DNA of 64,000 nt from Panicum virgatum. Taxonomy: Eukaryota > Streptophyta > Magnoliopsida > Poales > Poaceae. Under the pieces are notes generated by a model that was not told the DNA's origin, did not search any database, and was given only the letters and a program-made list of their open reading frames with translations. The position numbers were made by a program, and so were the translations under genes. Below, one piece after another: positions 11,963-24,265 of this stretch (position 1 is the stretch's first letter; each line of letters starts with the position of its first letter). Location: assembly GCF_016808335.1 (NCBI RefSeq), contig NC_053144.1:70541400-70605399 (forward strand), given 5' to 3'.

Positions 11963-14900
11963 CTATTTCTCCCCGGCACGAGCATCCCTACTAGTGGTTT
12001 CAGTTTTCATGATATCATCAGCATCAGTTTCAGGCTCGCACTGTCCGCTTTCAGGCCCAGAGACTTCCTCAGGGCTCCGCTTCTGCCCATCCTCCGCGGC
12101 GCCATTATCAGAATCCATAGGTACCGCCCCTTCCTCTGGGTCACCCCCGCTGCCACCACCATCAGTTTCAGGCGTGGCGGCAACCTGCACAGAATCCACA
12201 ACAATAATCTAAACATGCTACTGTTAGTATCTATGAACACTGAAAAGAAAATGTGTCACGTATGCTGCAGAACACACATGTACCTGTGGCTCTTTGGGTT
12301 GGGCTGAAGCACCTTTTGAATCTTCCCTTTTCAGTCGTTTGACCTTTTCAGCAGGCTTTGAAGAAAACTTGGCATTTACTTCAGGTGGCAGGAGTTCTGA
12401 AGGTACAACTCCTTCAATCCCGTAGTCTGAAAACTGAATTGGACATGGTGATTCTTACCTATAACTCATTCAATCTTACACTATTGCACACATGAAATAA
12501 TCATGTTGTAATGATCCACAGCATATTACATACCCGGGCAAATCCATCCAAGTCCTGCCTGGCCGAAAAGCGTAACCCTTTCCAGCAATACACCTGTCAC
12601 ACAAAATCTGCTCTTGAGACCAATCTACTATCTACATGGAAGTTAAACATGACATGATATTTCCCACATCAAGATATAAATATGGAACACCAAAAGAAAA
12701 TGGCATTTATGAAATCAGTGCCCATGGAACAAATGACGGCTTGTTTGCATGAATACTGGCATCCGGCAAGCTTTATCATTTTTCTTTTGAGTGTGAATGG
12801 GGTTAATATAGGTAACAAACCATGTCAGCATTACGCCGGTAGATCAAGACATCAGGCAGGGCCACAGGGTGAGCTCTGACATAACAAGAAGTCTCCTACA
12901 CTATATATATTAGTTAAAGGCACAGATTCCTCCTTCAACATTTCTCGAAACATTTGAGAACCATACTGATATTATGGAAGTTTACTCAACAAAAGGACTG
13001 TAAGTTCCAAGTTGCTTTTATAAGGAAGGGCTTAATGCAGGGTTCACTTTGATCAATTCAACAGAAAGGTTGTGAAACCCCTCCCATCAAGTCAGATTTT
13101 AGAATGACCAGCAATTAGTATAGTTGGGAGCCTGGGATACAAACTTACCCGATTGCTTTTGTGGTGATACTCCTCTTCAATTCCAGCGGATGGATCCATC
13201 TGCATGTTTGATAGGTAAACTCTAAACTGTCATTACAGCACTGTTTACAACTTCATTTGCAGCAAAAGAACAAATGAACAAAGTGAAAAATAAACATCAA
13301 CTATAATCCCATGGAACTTTCCACTTTCTTAACAGAAAAAGGGCAGAAAAAAAGCCAAAGCACTTACATCTTCAGCAAGTGGTTTCCAATATTCTGTAAT
13401 TGATGGCATGCGGACTCGGTCAGGATCAGTCAAAACATTCTACAGTTCCAATAAAAAAAATAAACGTGAGTGGTTAAATTAAATGTCAAAGTTGCACAGT
13501 GAAAAATAAGTGGTACAAGTACACGAGTACAGAAGAAATTTATGTGAAAGAAGTATAGCAAGCGAGCAGTGCCCTATATAGCCTGACATTTTTCAAATAA
13601 CACAAATGAAGTGTTAGCTTTAATCTCTTTAACAAGTTGGGAAATACCTGACTAAAATAGATGTTTTTAGACTAGTTAAGAAGTTGCAATTCATTGACAT
13701 TGAGAACTTATAACACAAGTACTACCCCACTGTCCTACTAAGGCACTGGCACCAAAACTTGCTACACTATATACAAGCAGAAATGGAGTGCAAGCGGCAA
13801 GCACCTATCTTTCAGTATGAACGGCCTCAAACTGATATCGACGGCCCCACACTGATAAATTTATGCGATTTCAGTACTAAATAAGCACTATAGTGGGGAA
13901 GATGTACATACAGGGTTTTGTTCTGCCCATTTCCAAAGTTGGCTAAGCTCTTTGTTTCCCAGTCTCCATCTTGGCTTCCTAAAATGAATGAAAGAAAGCA
14001 CGCATTATCACCTTACTGCTGATAGTATAAAAAGGGATTAGGGGGAAAAAGAAAAACACCAACGAGCTTTCAGATTGCAACAGTAACCAAATACTTAAGT
14101 TTTGTGCAAAATATCCCATGATTTCTTTTACTTAGCAGAATCCTAAATTTGAACAATATGATTGCTTTCTGAGAAATAAGTATGTTTCACATTGAAAACT
14201 TAAAAACTTCTGTTATTGCAATTTCTCTCTTCTTTTTCCAAAACAAATCTAGAGCAATAAATTTTGATGTGATACCATTGACTGACAGTCAAGGATGCAG
14301 CGGTACGATCCTATAGAACAGATCCTGTTCAAGTAAAAAAGATACCATTGACTGACAGTGAGTGCCTTAAGCAAGTAGCATACCGTTTTCTGCCTCCACC
14401 CTGACCTGACTTCTTTTCAAAGGGTGGTTTTTCAAATGCGGGACACCCATCGCGCTTCCACCAAACCTTTTTAAGATGTATCCAGAGGGATGAGAATCAT
14501 TGTTTGTGTGAGTTCCTATAATAGTGGTAAAAAATTTGTACCATGTGCAGTTAAAAGCATACCCAATTTTTCTCCCGCTCAAGAATATGTTCAACGCTTT
14601 TCAGAAATTCTTTCCCTTTCGGTGGAATAACCTCCAGAAGCTTCTTAACACGCTCTTCACAGGATTTGATTTCCTCTTTCTAGTTGAATGGAAAATATAC
14701 AAGACCATTCATAGTTGAACCATGGTGAGTCAAAAAGAAAAAACTTAGCCAGCTGGAAACTATTCCAAGATTATCTTCCTCTATACACTGATTCAGTCAA
14801 TATGGCTAAGTTTTCTTTATTGGGTGAGGATCAGTTAGTGTTGGTTGACACTGTTAAAACAGGTAGTACCACCAATTTACTCTATGCAACAGCCAACTTA

Positions 14901-17900
14901 TCCATATATTTTTTTTGGGGAGCAATCTTCAGCTCATTACAAACAATTAGTTTTATCCACACCCAAAGGTTCGAGAAATATCTATGAACTGTAATGTATG
15001 AATAATTTGAACTTGGTATGGATTTATCCATGCATGCAGATGAGATGGGAGTAAAATTGCCCTCATTGTGTTCAACTGGGGCAGGGGAGAAGTGAGATGA
15101 TGTGGAACATTGGGATAAAAATATTCTGGATTATTCTGGATGCAACTTGATATTTCTAAATTGGAGAACCTAACGATCAGACCGCCAACGCTTGACACGG
15201 CATTCAATTATTTATTGTTCAGGGCTCAGATAAAGATTGGAGGAAGAGTATCCAGTTTCTATGGACATATTTACAAAAGTCTTATCTGCAGTCTAGTAGA
15301 TGCAGGCACAACATGCGTAAAATGAACAAGGGATTTCATGAGAACTGATACAATGGCAAATTAGCTCTTGCCAAAATCACAATGACGAAGCACAGTTATG
15401 AAACGAGATGTCAAGTCTCAGTGCTGACCATGCCCCCTGTAGGACCTTCTTTGTCATTTTTTCCAGGTGCCTAAGCAACAAAATAACTTCATCAGCAGTC
15501 TGCACTTCATTGATTGTAACAGGCTAGTCAAATGAAATGGTCAAAAGCAAAATAGTACGGATACACAAAAACAGGGAATATTATAGTGAATATAATAAAT
15601 GATACAAGCGTGTATGGAAGAAATAATTATTTCTATTTGGGAATATTATAGTGAATATGATAACACAAGCATGTATTGAACACTGACACACATATTTTTA
15701 TTTGTTTATGATTTTGCACTGTACTGTGGTGGACTGCCAACTAAATGCCACTATTTCATCATTCCAAACTAATGTACCTTGAGGTAGTCAAAAAATATAA
15801 GACACTGTACAAGGATGTGGCGTCGAAAACTTGGGTCCTTCAACTGAAAAGATGGAATGTATCAGAACAGTGGACACTAAAAGTAAAGCAGAGCCACCTG
15901 ATCATAAGTTTTTACCTCCAAACCCATCAATTTACTGCTAGTCAGGTACTTAATATTGAAAGCGGCATCTTCCTCCTGGTCAAGATTGTTAAGTTTTCCA
16001 TCATCATCACTAAGAGGCTGAGCTTCAAATGTACTCAACACAACCTGGAATGAAGTTAGTGATTATCCTAGTATGAATCAGATATTCAGATGTTTCAGAA
16101 TGAGCACACAGGACACTGAGAAAAACGAGAAGGAAGCATGTCATTGGAAGTTAACTGTATAAACTACAATTCGTACCGCCAAATTAGACGAGAACTTTAG
16201 CCATTTTGCTGGGTTTGTAGAAGTCAAAGCTGGGTTACTGAAATGCTCCTAAAACATAAATATTTGAAAAATGACTATTAAACAAAAAATACTGATGTAG
16301 AATGTAGGACATTGAGTGATAATTTCCAATTAAATAGAATGACAGGATGCGCCAAATATCAACCTGTAGACTCCAGAGGGTCTTGTAGAAGTTGAAATCA
16401 ACAGAGATTCCTGATAAATAGAAGTATAGATCAGGATGTAGCATTTAGGACTGACACATACTAAAATAAGTGAAGGTAGGACAAAAAAAGCTTGCAGAGG
16501 TCCAAAATAAAACATTACAGAACATAAATGAGTCAAACTCACCATCCATAGCATCTTTTTCATACTTTGTTACGTTTGATGTGTTGAAAACTCCCTTAAT
16601 GTTGAGAGCTGATAAAAATAGACAAATAAAGTGAATGGTGTTTCAAAGTCAGTTATACACAGTTAACCAATAAGAGGCAAATAAGTGAATAACGCAAGGT
16701 TGGGAAAAGGGATATTTTAACATGCAAACCTGAACGCTCCGATAGTGGGAAAAAATGCGCTAGAAACATGATAATGCGCCCACAGAACACCACATCATTT
16801 GCCTGAGATATTTAAGGATGAAGGAAATATCAATGCTGGCTCAACAGAAGAGTAAAATGCACCAAGATGCCATTTAGGTCCATAAATTATTACAATGAAG
16901 GAAATGGCATTGCTGTCAAGCCCCCTCAATGTCAGTTGTTGTGTACTCATGCTAGCACAAATAGCACATTTACAAGTTTAGGGATCTGAGTCTTCAATTT
17001 AAAGTTTAGGGGAGCGGCAGGGCAAGTTTAAGGATCAGTGGAGCATTCTACTCTTCAGAAAAAAGAAAAATAAAAAAAAGTGCTGAGGAAACTCTAGTAG
17101 ATAGAAAGAGTAATAGATGAAGGCATTCATGAGGTTAAAAGGGCCATCTCTTCACAAGGTACAAGATTTTTGTGTTATGGTACTGAAAGCGAATATGGCA
17201 CGGGAAATTAGTGGATTGATTAGGCGTGGCACGGCGAGGGGCCGGCGCGCTAGGGCAGCAGAAGAGGAATCCAAGGGGAACCCAGGACTCTTGATACCAT
17301 GAAAGCGAATATGGCACGGGAAATTAGTGGATTGATTAAACAGGGGTACAGAGGTGTACAATATATAGGCAAGGAGCGTCTAGGGTTTATAGAAGGCACC
17401 CTAATCAACGGAGATCCTTGCCTATTCTAAATCAATCACAAGAAAACCCTAAGGCAGCCCTAGCCGCATGGGCTGGGCGCCATGGCCCAAAGGCCAGCCC
17501 ACTAATCACCTTGCTAACAGGTACAATACTACACTAGATCATTTGGCTTAGAGAAAAGTTGATTAGCAAAGCTCTTACTGAACACACTTTGCAGTTCACT
17601 TTAGAATAATCAGTATAATAGACAAGATAACAAGGAAATGCGCCTAGCTCAGTTGGTGGGGGCTCTTAGACTCAAATTTGGGTGCCTATTTATTATTTAT
17701 ACAGTCCCACCAAGTTCCTCCTAGGTCTGTTGATTTTTTTTGTACTTCTTTACAAGTCATCTAGCAAGTCAGCTGGCTAAAAGAACAGGTCCACTTAATG
17801 TCAAACTGAAATTTGAAAGCAACAGCAAATAAACTTCAAAGAGTAATAAGAAATAATAGAACAAATGAATCTAACCTTTGATAATCTTCGAAGAAGTTGG

Positions 17901-19538
17901 TTACAAGTCCTTAGCATAACTAGTTTTCCACGTCCAAAAAGTTCTTGCTATAAACAACCAAACAAGAGAGTCCATCAGCAAATACAGAAACATGCGTCTT
18001 CTATACCTAACAGAACTAACCAAACAGAATAAAATAAGGATCACAGTTACCTTCCCCAGTACATCTTGCTGGCTCTCAATATAACCAAAGATATCTTTGC
18101 AGTCTTTGATTGTTGACATTTCAGTTAGATCTTCTAACAGCTGGAAGACCATACCACCCTCGACATGACCTCTTTCGCAAAGGTAAAGAACAATATCTAA
18201 CAGGACAGAAATTTGATTTCTCAGAACAGAAATTAATGCTACATAAGCACCACATAGCGATCAGAATTCTGAAGTTGATGCCTAGAGGTCCTCAAATAGA
18301 TACGGTTTTGAACAAAGAATAGTGCAAGAACTGCAACTGACCAAGAAGGCGAGTTATAAGGCAATTGCTTTCTCCGCTATCCAAGGAGTTTCCGTATTGC
18401 ATAATCTTTTTACCTGATTGGACTGCAGATGACTAAGAATACAAGTATAAAACAGAATCAGTAATCAGTAGTTTCTAGTATTGCAAGTAAAAAATGCACC
18501 TAACCTTCCATTTTCTACTAGAAATCTGTAGGAAAACCCTGCTACCCAGAAACACGGTATTCCTAATGATGCAGTGGTCCCGAAAAATGCAGGTGCCTAT
18601 AACAATCCCTAACAATTTTATCATTAGGTGAGAACAAAGATTCGTGTAGCCACATAAGAAACCTTACCACAAGTTCCTGCAGCAACGTTCGAAGAGCATT
18701 TTCCAAGGATTGGTTCTCCTCTAGGACCAGCACTGTTTCCTTCTGCGAAATGAGAAATGAAATACGTATGTCAAATCGGATGAGTAACTGACCCCCAAAC
18801 TGCATGCAAATCAGACACGTAACTTATCTAAGATACAGGCATTCAGTAAAGCCAGGTAAAATAGAGTACAATGATAACATGCATCACAAACAGAAACGGC
18901 ACATCATCATCAATCAAGATGACTGATGAATACTATATACCTGAGGTTTAATTGCTTCCTGAACTGTCTGAAGGGCAAATGTTTCTGGGGGTTCAGTCCT
19001 AGAGAGCGCACTCCGGAAAACTCCCTGCAGAAAGCATGAAATCACATCTGGCCAAGAATATACTAGTTGTAGAGCATTTTCATTAAACTTTTGAGCCATA
19101 ACATAATTATACTTGTAAAAGTTCCCTCATTATTCTAACTATGCCCATTCCTAACTGCTGATATACCGCATTAATGGGTGTGTGCAGCCTGAAGTTTCAT
19201 GCTGATCTGCAACCGATATTTCGAAGCAAGTCGAAACAGGGGTGGAAAAATGACGATGCATCAAGGGCGCTGCATCTCGATAGCACTAGCAATCACAGAA
19301 GCCAGAAGCCTTGGTCCTATCCTACCAAGATAATAACGGCCGAAAACCCCAAGCATGAGGGCAGCTAGGGTTGAGGAACGATGCGGGACCGCGGGAGGGA
19401 CTGTGAGCTCACGATGATGCGGTCGCGGTCGGCGTGACTGGATACGGTGGATACTGCGGTGGATGAAGGAGGCCGGTCCTTGGACAGGAGGATTCGGAGG
19501 CCAGCGTTCGACGGCGGCGGCGGCGAGGGCTCCGCCAT
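11963..19538 (-). CDS. HPR1: THO complex subunit 1 (THOC1/HPR1)
   Basis: Twenty-one coding exons on the minus strand run from ATG at 19538 to a stop at 11963. They all join in phase to 1911 bp (636 residues). Exons: 19538-19413, 19024-18941, 18742-18668, 18432-18342, 18196-18051, 17947-17876, 16802-16730, 16608-16543, 16410-16364, 16248-16177, 16044-15916, 15843-15778, 15470-15429, 14679-14563, 14466-14384, 13978-13912, 13439-13368, 13199-13149, 12593-12534, 12433-12284 and 12184-11963. Plant HPR1 hallmarks include PPETFALQTVQEAIKPQ, QLLEDLTEMSTIKDCKD, GISVDFNFYKTLWSLQ, RRHILVQCLIFFDYL, WRLGNKELSQLWKW and VYCWKGLRFSARQDL. The C-terminus is acidic and disordered. THO couples transcription to nuclear mRNA export and, in Arabidopsis, to small-RNA biogenesis. 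The 16803-17875 intron hosts a TRIM-like element. Confidence 0.96.
17184..17519 (-). mobile_element. TRIM/SMART-like miniature LTR retrotransposon, TSD GGTAC
   Basis: Read on the minus strand, a 220-bp 5' LTR (17519-17300) starts TGTTAGC and ends GCTTTCA. It is followed at once by a primer-binding site TGGTATCAAGAGTCC (17299-17285), close to the initiator-Met tRNA type TGGTATCAGAG but with one extra A. A short internal part follows, then a 39-bp copy of the LTR end (17222-17184) as a truncated 3' LTR. Perfect 5-bp direct repeats GGTAC flank the whole (17179-17183 and 17520-17524). No coding capacity is present. It lies in a THO1 intron in the same orientation as the gene. Confidence 0.9.
17285..17299 (-). 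other. Primer-binding site of the TRIM-like element
   Basis: TGGTATCAAGAGTCC directly abuts the 3' end of the 5' LTR. It is complementary to the 3' end of initiator methionine tRNA apart from a one-base slip after TGGTATCA. Confidence 0.8.
17639..17755 (+). repeat. Possible degenerate tRNA-derived SINE fragment
   Basis: GCGCCTAGCTCAGTTGGTGG resembles the 5' end and A box of a tRNA. The expected B box is only vaguely represented by CTCAAATTTGGGT. A T-run (GATTTTTTTTGT) lies about 90 bp further on. It is not a functional tRNA because the 3' half cannot fold. It lies in the same THO1 intron as the TRIM-like element. Confidence 0.3.
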
Positions 19539-21330
19539 GGTGAGGGCTTCCTGGCTTGGGGGAGATCTTCCTGGGGGTGGAGCCTAAAGCACCAGTTCGG
19601 GCCAGGAAAGCAACGGGACCTGCCTTTGCCGCTGTGTCTTTAGCTAGGCAAAGTGGCGGCGAGCACCGGGTGCAGGCCGGCGGGCGGCGGCGGCGGCGGC
19701 GGCGATTCCAACAGAAAACGGCAGAGGAGGAGAAGGAAGGCTGAGGCATTCTGCATGGACTGCGGCCCATAAATGCGCCAAGTCCAGTCCAGTTCAAGAA
19801 ATCTCTTACCGTTGGCCCAGTTTGCATTTAAGTTCGCGTGATTTTTTTTAAGATATAACATCACGATGAAAGTGAAACTCTTCATTCCGTTCTTTTTTTT
19901 TTTTGAAAAACTTGCAGGAGCACCGCATTGTCATTTAAGGGAGGTGAAGCAGAAATAGAGTTCTACAAGTTCGATATTACATAAAAGGGAGGCACTCAAA
20001 CTCTGCAACTAACAAAGCGAAGGAGAAACATAACATACACTATGTTCTGCTGGCTGCGGCTGGTGTTGGATTGTGAGAGAAAATTACTGCTGGTGGCTGG
20101 TTTAGTGTGAGAGAAAAATATGACTGATGCTGGAAGCCAGCAGAACAAAGTATAAAAAACTAGAATAACTCTAGCGGTCCACGGGCCAACTTTCTTGCTT
20201 GGCTTTCCGTTCTTGTGGATGGAGTTGTGGCGGTGGAAGGATCGAATGCGTTTAGTTGAAGGGTTGTGGGACGGGACCCATCAAGAAAGGATCTAATGTG
20301 TTCAGGACGCCAACAAATGTGCTGCAATTTTCTCTAGTCTAGTTTGAGAAGAAAGCGTACACAACAGAATCACGCAAATGTTCAGAAATCAAATGTTTCA
20401 GTAGGCAGGCATTTGCCCCGATACCACTGTCAAAGTCTGCATCACACCGTGCAGCACGTGCAACCTTAGAAGATTTTGTAGGCCAAGGGCATAATTCTTA
20501 CACGATTGCCCTGTACAATCTTAGCACCAATAACCAAAACTTGATCCAAACATACAGCTAATACAAGCAGGAGACAATGCTACAGCAACCATCACTGCAA
20601 AAGGATAAGCTCATCGTAGGGAAAACCACCAAGCAGAAAATAGAAAACTAGATTTAGACCAGATAAGCTAGCCACTCCAACAAACCAGATTGCCAGTACA
20701 GATCAGCCCTAAATAAAGAAGAGTAAAGAGGTTCTTATATAGTATATAGTTGACATCCAAAGTAGAATGCTCTCAGAAATCTGGAAAACTGCCGAGGATG
20801 CATGGTCATATTCATAGACAAGTTCCAATATCAAATGATCCTGCCATTCAAATATGATTACTGTGTGGAGGAGAAATCAGATTGCTTTGGAGCAATGTAC
20901 TCTGTACGAGACAATCAAACAAATATAAAGACTATCAAATGAAAATAAGTCCATCAGGGCAGGAGGAAGCTGTACACATTTCTAATCTACGATTGCACAG
21001 GCAACCAGACATTGCACCATGACTTGTAGAAAGAACACCAGATTTTGCTTAGCGGTGGCAGTCAACAGGGTAATGCATGTTTTGCAATAACAAGGTAGGA
21101 ATTGTTTCAGTTTGACTAGGTAGGAACACGACACACATCAAGAGCGTATTCATTCATAATTTCAATTTCCTTTCCCCAAACGACATACATAGACAGAATC
21201 AGACAGACGCAACATATATATATATAGGTGCATAGTACAGCTTATACTGCATAATTTAATTCCGAGTAAATCATGCAATATTATTGTGAAGCGCCCTCGG
21301 ACGGGACGGGACGGGACGGATCCCCAATTC
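19539..21330. other. Intergenic between THO1 and the small membrane-protein gene
   Basis: The THO1 promoter side (19539-19900) is GC-rich; the rest is AT-rich with no supported gene. It contains the short MITE at about 20042-20148 and a (TA)n tract near 21215-21226. Confidence 0.5.
20042..20148. mobile_element. Short MITE with GTTCTGCTGGCT inverted ends
   Basis: GTTCTGCTGGCTGCGGCTGG at the left is matched by the complement of CTGATGCTGGAAGCCAGCAGAAC at the right. GTGAGAGAAAA is repeated inside. The length is about 105 bp. Target-site duplications were not clear, so the ends are approximate. Confidence 0.65.
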
Positions 21331-21846
21331 CTAGTTCTTACCGGCGCCGTACTCCTCGGCGTCGTGGATGATGACGTAGCCGGCCTTCTTGGGGCTCTCC
21401 GAGTCGCAGAGTTGGTCCTCGTCGTCGCTGTAGACGTCGTCGTAGCCGGAGGCGCAGGTGGAGGCGATGAGCGACCAGACGAGGTACATGGTGGCGGCGG
21501 TGAGGGCGCCGCAGCCGAATCCGAAGAGGAGGCCGGAGACGACGACGAGGATGTCCTTGGCGCGGTCCTGCATGGAGGAGGCGACCTCCGACTGGGAGGC
21601 CGCGGCGGCGGGGAGGGCCTCGGTGCGGCGGATCTGGTGCGGGCCGAGGCGGCGGACGCGGAGGACGGTGACGACGGTGGTGGTGAGGGGCGCGGGGTTG
21701 GTGGGGTCCGGATTGGGCCTGGAGACGGAGGAGAAGGAGATGAGGAGCGTCTGCGCGTGGCCGCACGGGCGCGCGTCGGCGGCGATGAAGGAGACCGCGG
21801 CGACGGCGGCGAGGAGGAGAAGCTTGCCGGCGGCGGCGGCGGCCAT
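21331..21846 (-). CDS. Small single-pass membrane protein, plant-specific, unknown function
   Basis: A single exon of 171 residues starts at 21846 in a GCGGCCATGG-type context. Residues 1-25 form a signal peptide (Ala/Leu-rich, ending AADA before RPCGHAQ). Residues 26-95 form a Ser/Thr/Arg-rich lumenal or extracellular part. Residues about 98-125 (VVVSGLLFGFGCGALTAATM) form a glycine-rich membrane span. The C-terminal tail is acidic (DDVYSDDEDQ) and ends AEEYGAGKN. The layout predicts a type I membrane protein. I recognise the general form of a conserved uncharacterised plant transmembrane protein but no named function. The strong GC bias and intact frame support a real gene. Confidence 0.75.
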   Translation of the reverse strand: MAAAAAGKLLLLAAVAAVSFIAADARPCGHAQTLLISFSSVSRPNPDPTNPAPLTTTVVTVLRVRRLGPHQIRRTEALPAAAASQSEVASSMQDRAKDILVVVSGLLFGFGCGALTAATMYLVWSLIASTCASGYDDVYSDDEDQLCDSESPKKAGYVIIHDAEEYGAGKN

Positions 21847-22591
21847 GGCGGCGGATTTGGGGGAATCAGAGGGTGTCGTGTTAGTTGGGGAAAGGGAAAA
21901 TTAAGGCCTTCCCTTCCTTGGGTTTGACATGGTATTGTCTTGGTCTTCGCGGACGGTGCTTTTATGGTTTGGCCCTTGCAGTATTAGGTTATTGCATAAC
22001 GTGTGCCAGAGGGTTGAACTGCTGATTTGGTCAAAAGTCAAAAATCACGTTTTTTCAATTCTTGTTTTGTTTTCACACAAGTATTTTTCGGACTTGGTGA
22101 TGTCTGGGATCCCCAATTTGCAAAGTTGATGTTTAGAACTGCAGATATGCAAAGTGCGATGTTTGAGTCTTAATTCTGCAATTTTCTCTGCACAAAGTAA
22201 ACAAAATAGAGAATGACATTTGCTGTTCGTTAGAAATAAGCAGTTAAACTAAGATAGTGAAGCTATATATGTCCACGCAAAAATAAAGTAAAGAGTAGAA
22301 TGAATGCGAGCAATGGAACTGCGTGAGAGAATGAATGCTATTTTCTTAAGAAAAATCTGCAAACATAGCCTTCTTTTAGAGTGTGTGTGTGTGTAGAGAG
22401 AGAGTAGAGCATTCACTCGGTACGCTACGCCTGCGACAAAGTTGTTATCGTGGTATCCGGTAAGACGGCGGCGATTGTTGTAATGAATAAGTTGTGGTAG
22501 AGATAAAATCAACGAGACAAGAACATTTGTACAGGTGGTCGTCAAAAACACAGGGTGGGTGTTTCCAAACTGACCATATATATATATATAT
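21847..22591. other. Intergenic, promoter side of the small membrane-protein gene
   Basis: No gene was recognised. It contains a (GT)n/(GA)n compound tract at about 22380-22409. It ends in a (TA)n tract (22576-22591) that directly abuts the gypsy 3' LTR end. Confidence 0.5.
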
Positions 22592-23637
22592 TGTCGTGGT
22601 GCTGCAAACCACGGCCGGGTGGCGGAAGGCACCCGCCCTAGCCCAGAGGGTGTGTACTCAGGGGGTAGCTAGTCTTAGATCGATCTCCCTCCAGAACACA
22701 AGAAACACAGCAGGATTTAGAGTGGTTCGGGCCGCCGGAGCGTAATACCCTACATCCACTGTGTGCTGTATTGCCTTCCCACAAGCGTGAGGAGGTGCGA
22801 GAGCTTGAGTCTGTATGGATCCTCCTGTGCACAGCGAGCGCCTCCCTTTTATATCTCAAGGGGGCGCGTACACAGTCGTTGGATCCCCGACAGGTGGGTC
22901 CAACGATGTAGTATAACCTAACGCACTGTTCATGCATTATGGCGTCGCAGGCAAAGGAGATCTTTCTCTTGGATTCCCTCGCCTGCTCCCGGAGCCCTTC
23001 GTCCATCATGTCCTAGCGTCGTCTTGTCAGGTCAGGCCCGTCGCAGCTAGTGACACCGCCCGTCACATTGCTTAAGCGGGCGGTGTAGCTTGCGGCGTAG
23101 GCGGCATGATGGAAAAGTGCCGTGCTGTCGTATCCGTTTAATGCTACAGGCGGGCTCTGCGCGGGCGCGGCTCAGGCGGCTGCACTGTGCTCCTTGGTAA
23201 TACGCGGCGCGCAGCGGGGCCTGACAAAAGGCTGTCTTGTGTACCACGGCGGCAGAGCACGCCTTGTCTATCGCATTAAATGCGGTAGGTGGGCGAGTCT
23301 TCCTCCGGAAGGCTCGCGCACGATCCCACGCCTCCGGGACACGTGGCGGCTTCGGACCCCTACACGGTGAGGGGAGTCCGGACGGGCGTAGGAGGTCCCG
23401 GACCCCTCTGGGGGTCCGAGGCTTCGGCGGTCAGCTTGGAGCTTCCCTTCCATGGAGACACGTGGCGCCACCGGACCCATCCTCAGGCGGGGAACGGTCC
23501 GGGGCCGTTGGCCTGGTGAGGGAAAAGCCTGGCCTGTGGGGCCTGGCTACTCCGTCTCTCCCGCGCAGCTACGGATAACTACGCGGGTCCTGCTTTGCTG
23601 CAGTAAGAGTGGGTATCCCTGTTGCAGGGTACCGACA
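22592..23637 (-). repeat. 3' LTR of the truncated gypsy element
   Basis: On the minus strand it starts TGTCGGTACC (23637) and ends CCACGACA (22592), giving short inverted ends TGTCG/CGACA. A TATA box (GATATAAAAGGG) lies at about 22844-22855, followed by an R/U5-like region with GTAGGGTATTACGCTCC, typical of grass gypsy LTRs. No second LTR copy is present in the window, so the right boundary rests on the TG start plus the adjoining polypurine tract. Confidence 0.85.
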
Positions 23638-23655
23638 GTGGCCCCCGGGCCCACC
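23638..23655 (-). other. Polypurine tract next to the 3' LTR
   Basis: GGTGGGCCCGGGGGCCAC on the minus strand directly precedes the TG start of the LTR. This is the expected position for plus-strand priming, although the tract is interrupted by pyrimidines. Confidence 0.55.
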
Positions 23656-24265
23656 TTGGGGGAGGTACGAGCCCACAGGTGGGGCCACTTCTGCGATTTG
23701 GTACTATATAGCTTGAAGCTCCTTTCTGCAGGTCTTGACCGGCTTTGACTACCCATTGGGTTGGTTGCTGCCTCATCACGTCGCAACGGATTACTGACTA
23801 AGGGCCCCACGATAAGCGGTTCACTTAGTCACACGCGCGACGTTTGGCATTGTTGCGGCCGGAGTAAACGGATCATTTACCACCGGCGCAGCTCCCGAAA
23901 AGCTCGGCCACGCCTATGATTAATGCGCGCACGTCAGCTCGGCTTCCGCCTTGCTTCACGCGCGCGGGCGACGGTTCGGATCCCGCCTTTTCGCACCCCC
24001 GTTGATTACCCACCCTCCCTGACAGGTGGGCCTGGGCCCCTCACGTCATGGACTGGGCGGCTAACTCCTGGTGCGAGCGTCGCTTGAGTTCCGGCGACGG
24101 TTCCGGGGCGCGCTGGTTGAGACAGGCTTTATAACGGGGCATACCGTATCCTATGGTTGCTTTCCCGCATTCGTCTTCTTCCTCCAGCCTTTGCGCCCCT
24201 TTGCCTCCGAGCCTTCCTTGACCTTCTCTCCCCCCTACACAGGCTCCTTCCTCGCCCGTCAGGAG

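Noticed and set aside
17639..17712. tRNA gene
   Set aside because: Only an A-box-like 5' end is present. The anticodon arm and B box are not recoverable, so at most it is a SINE relic.
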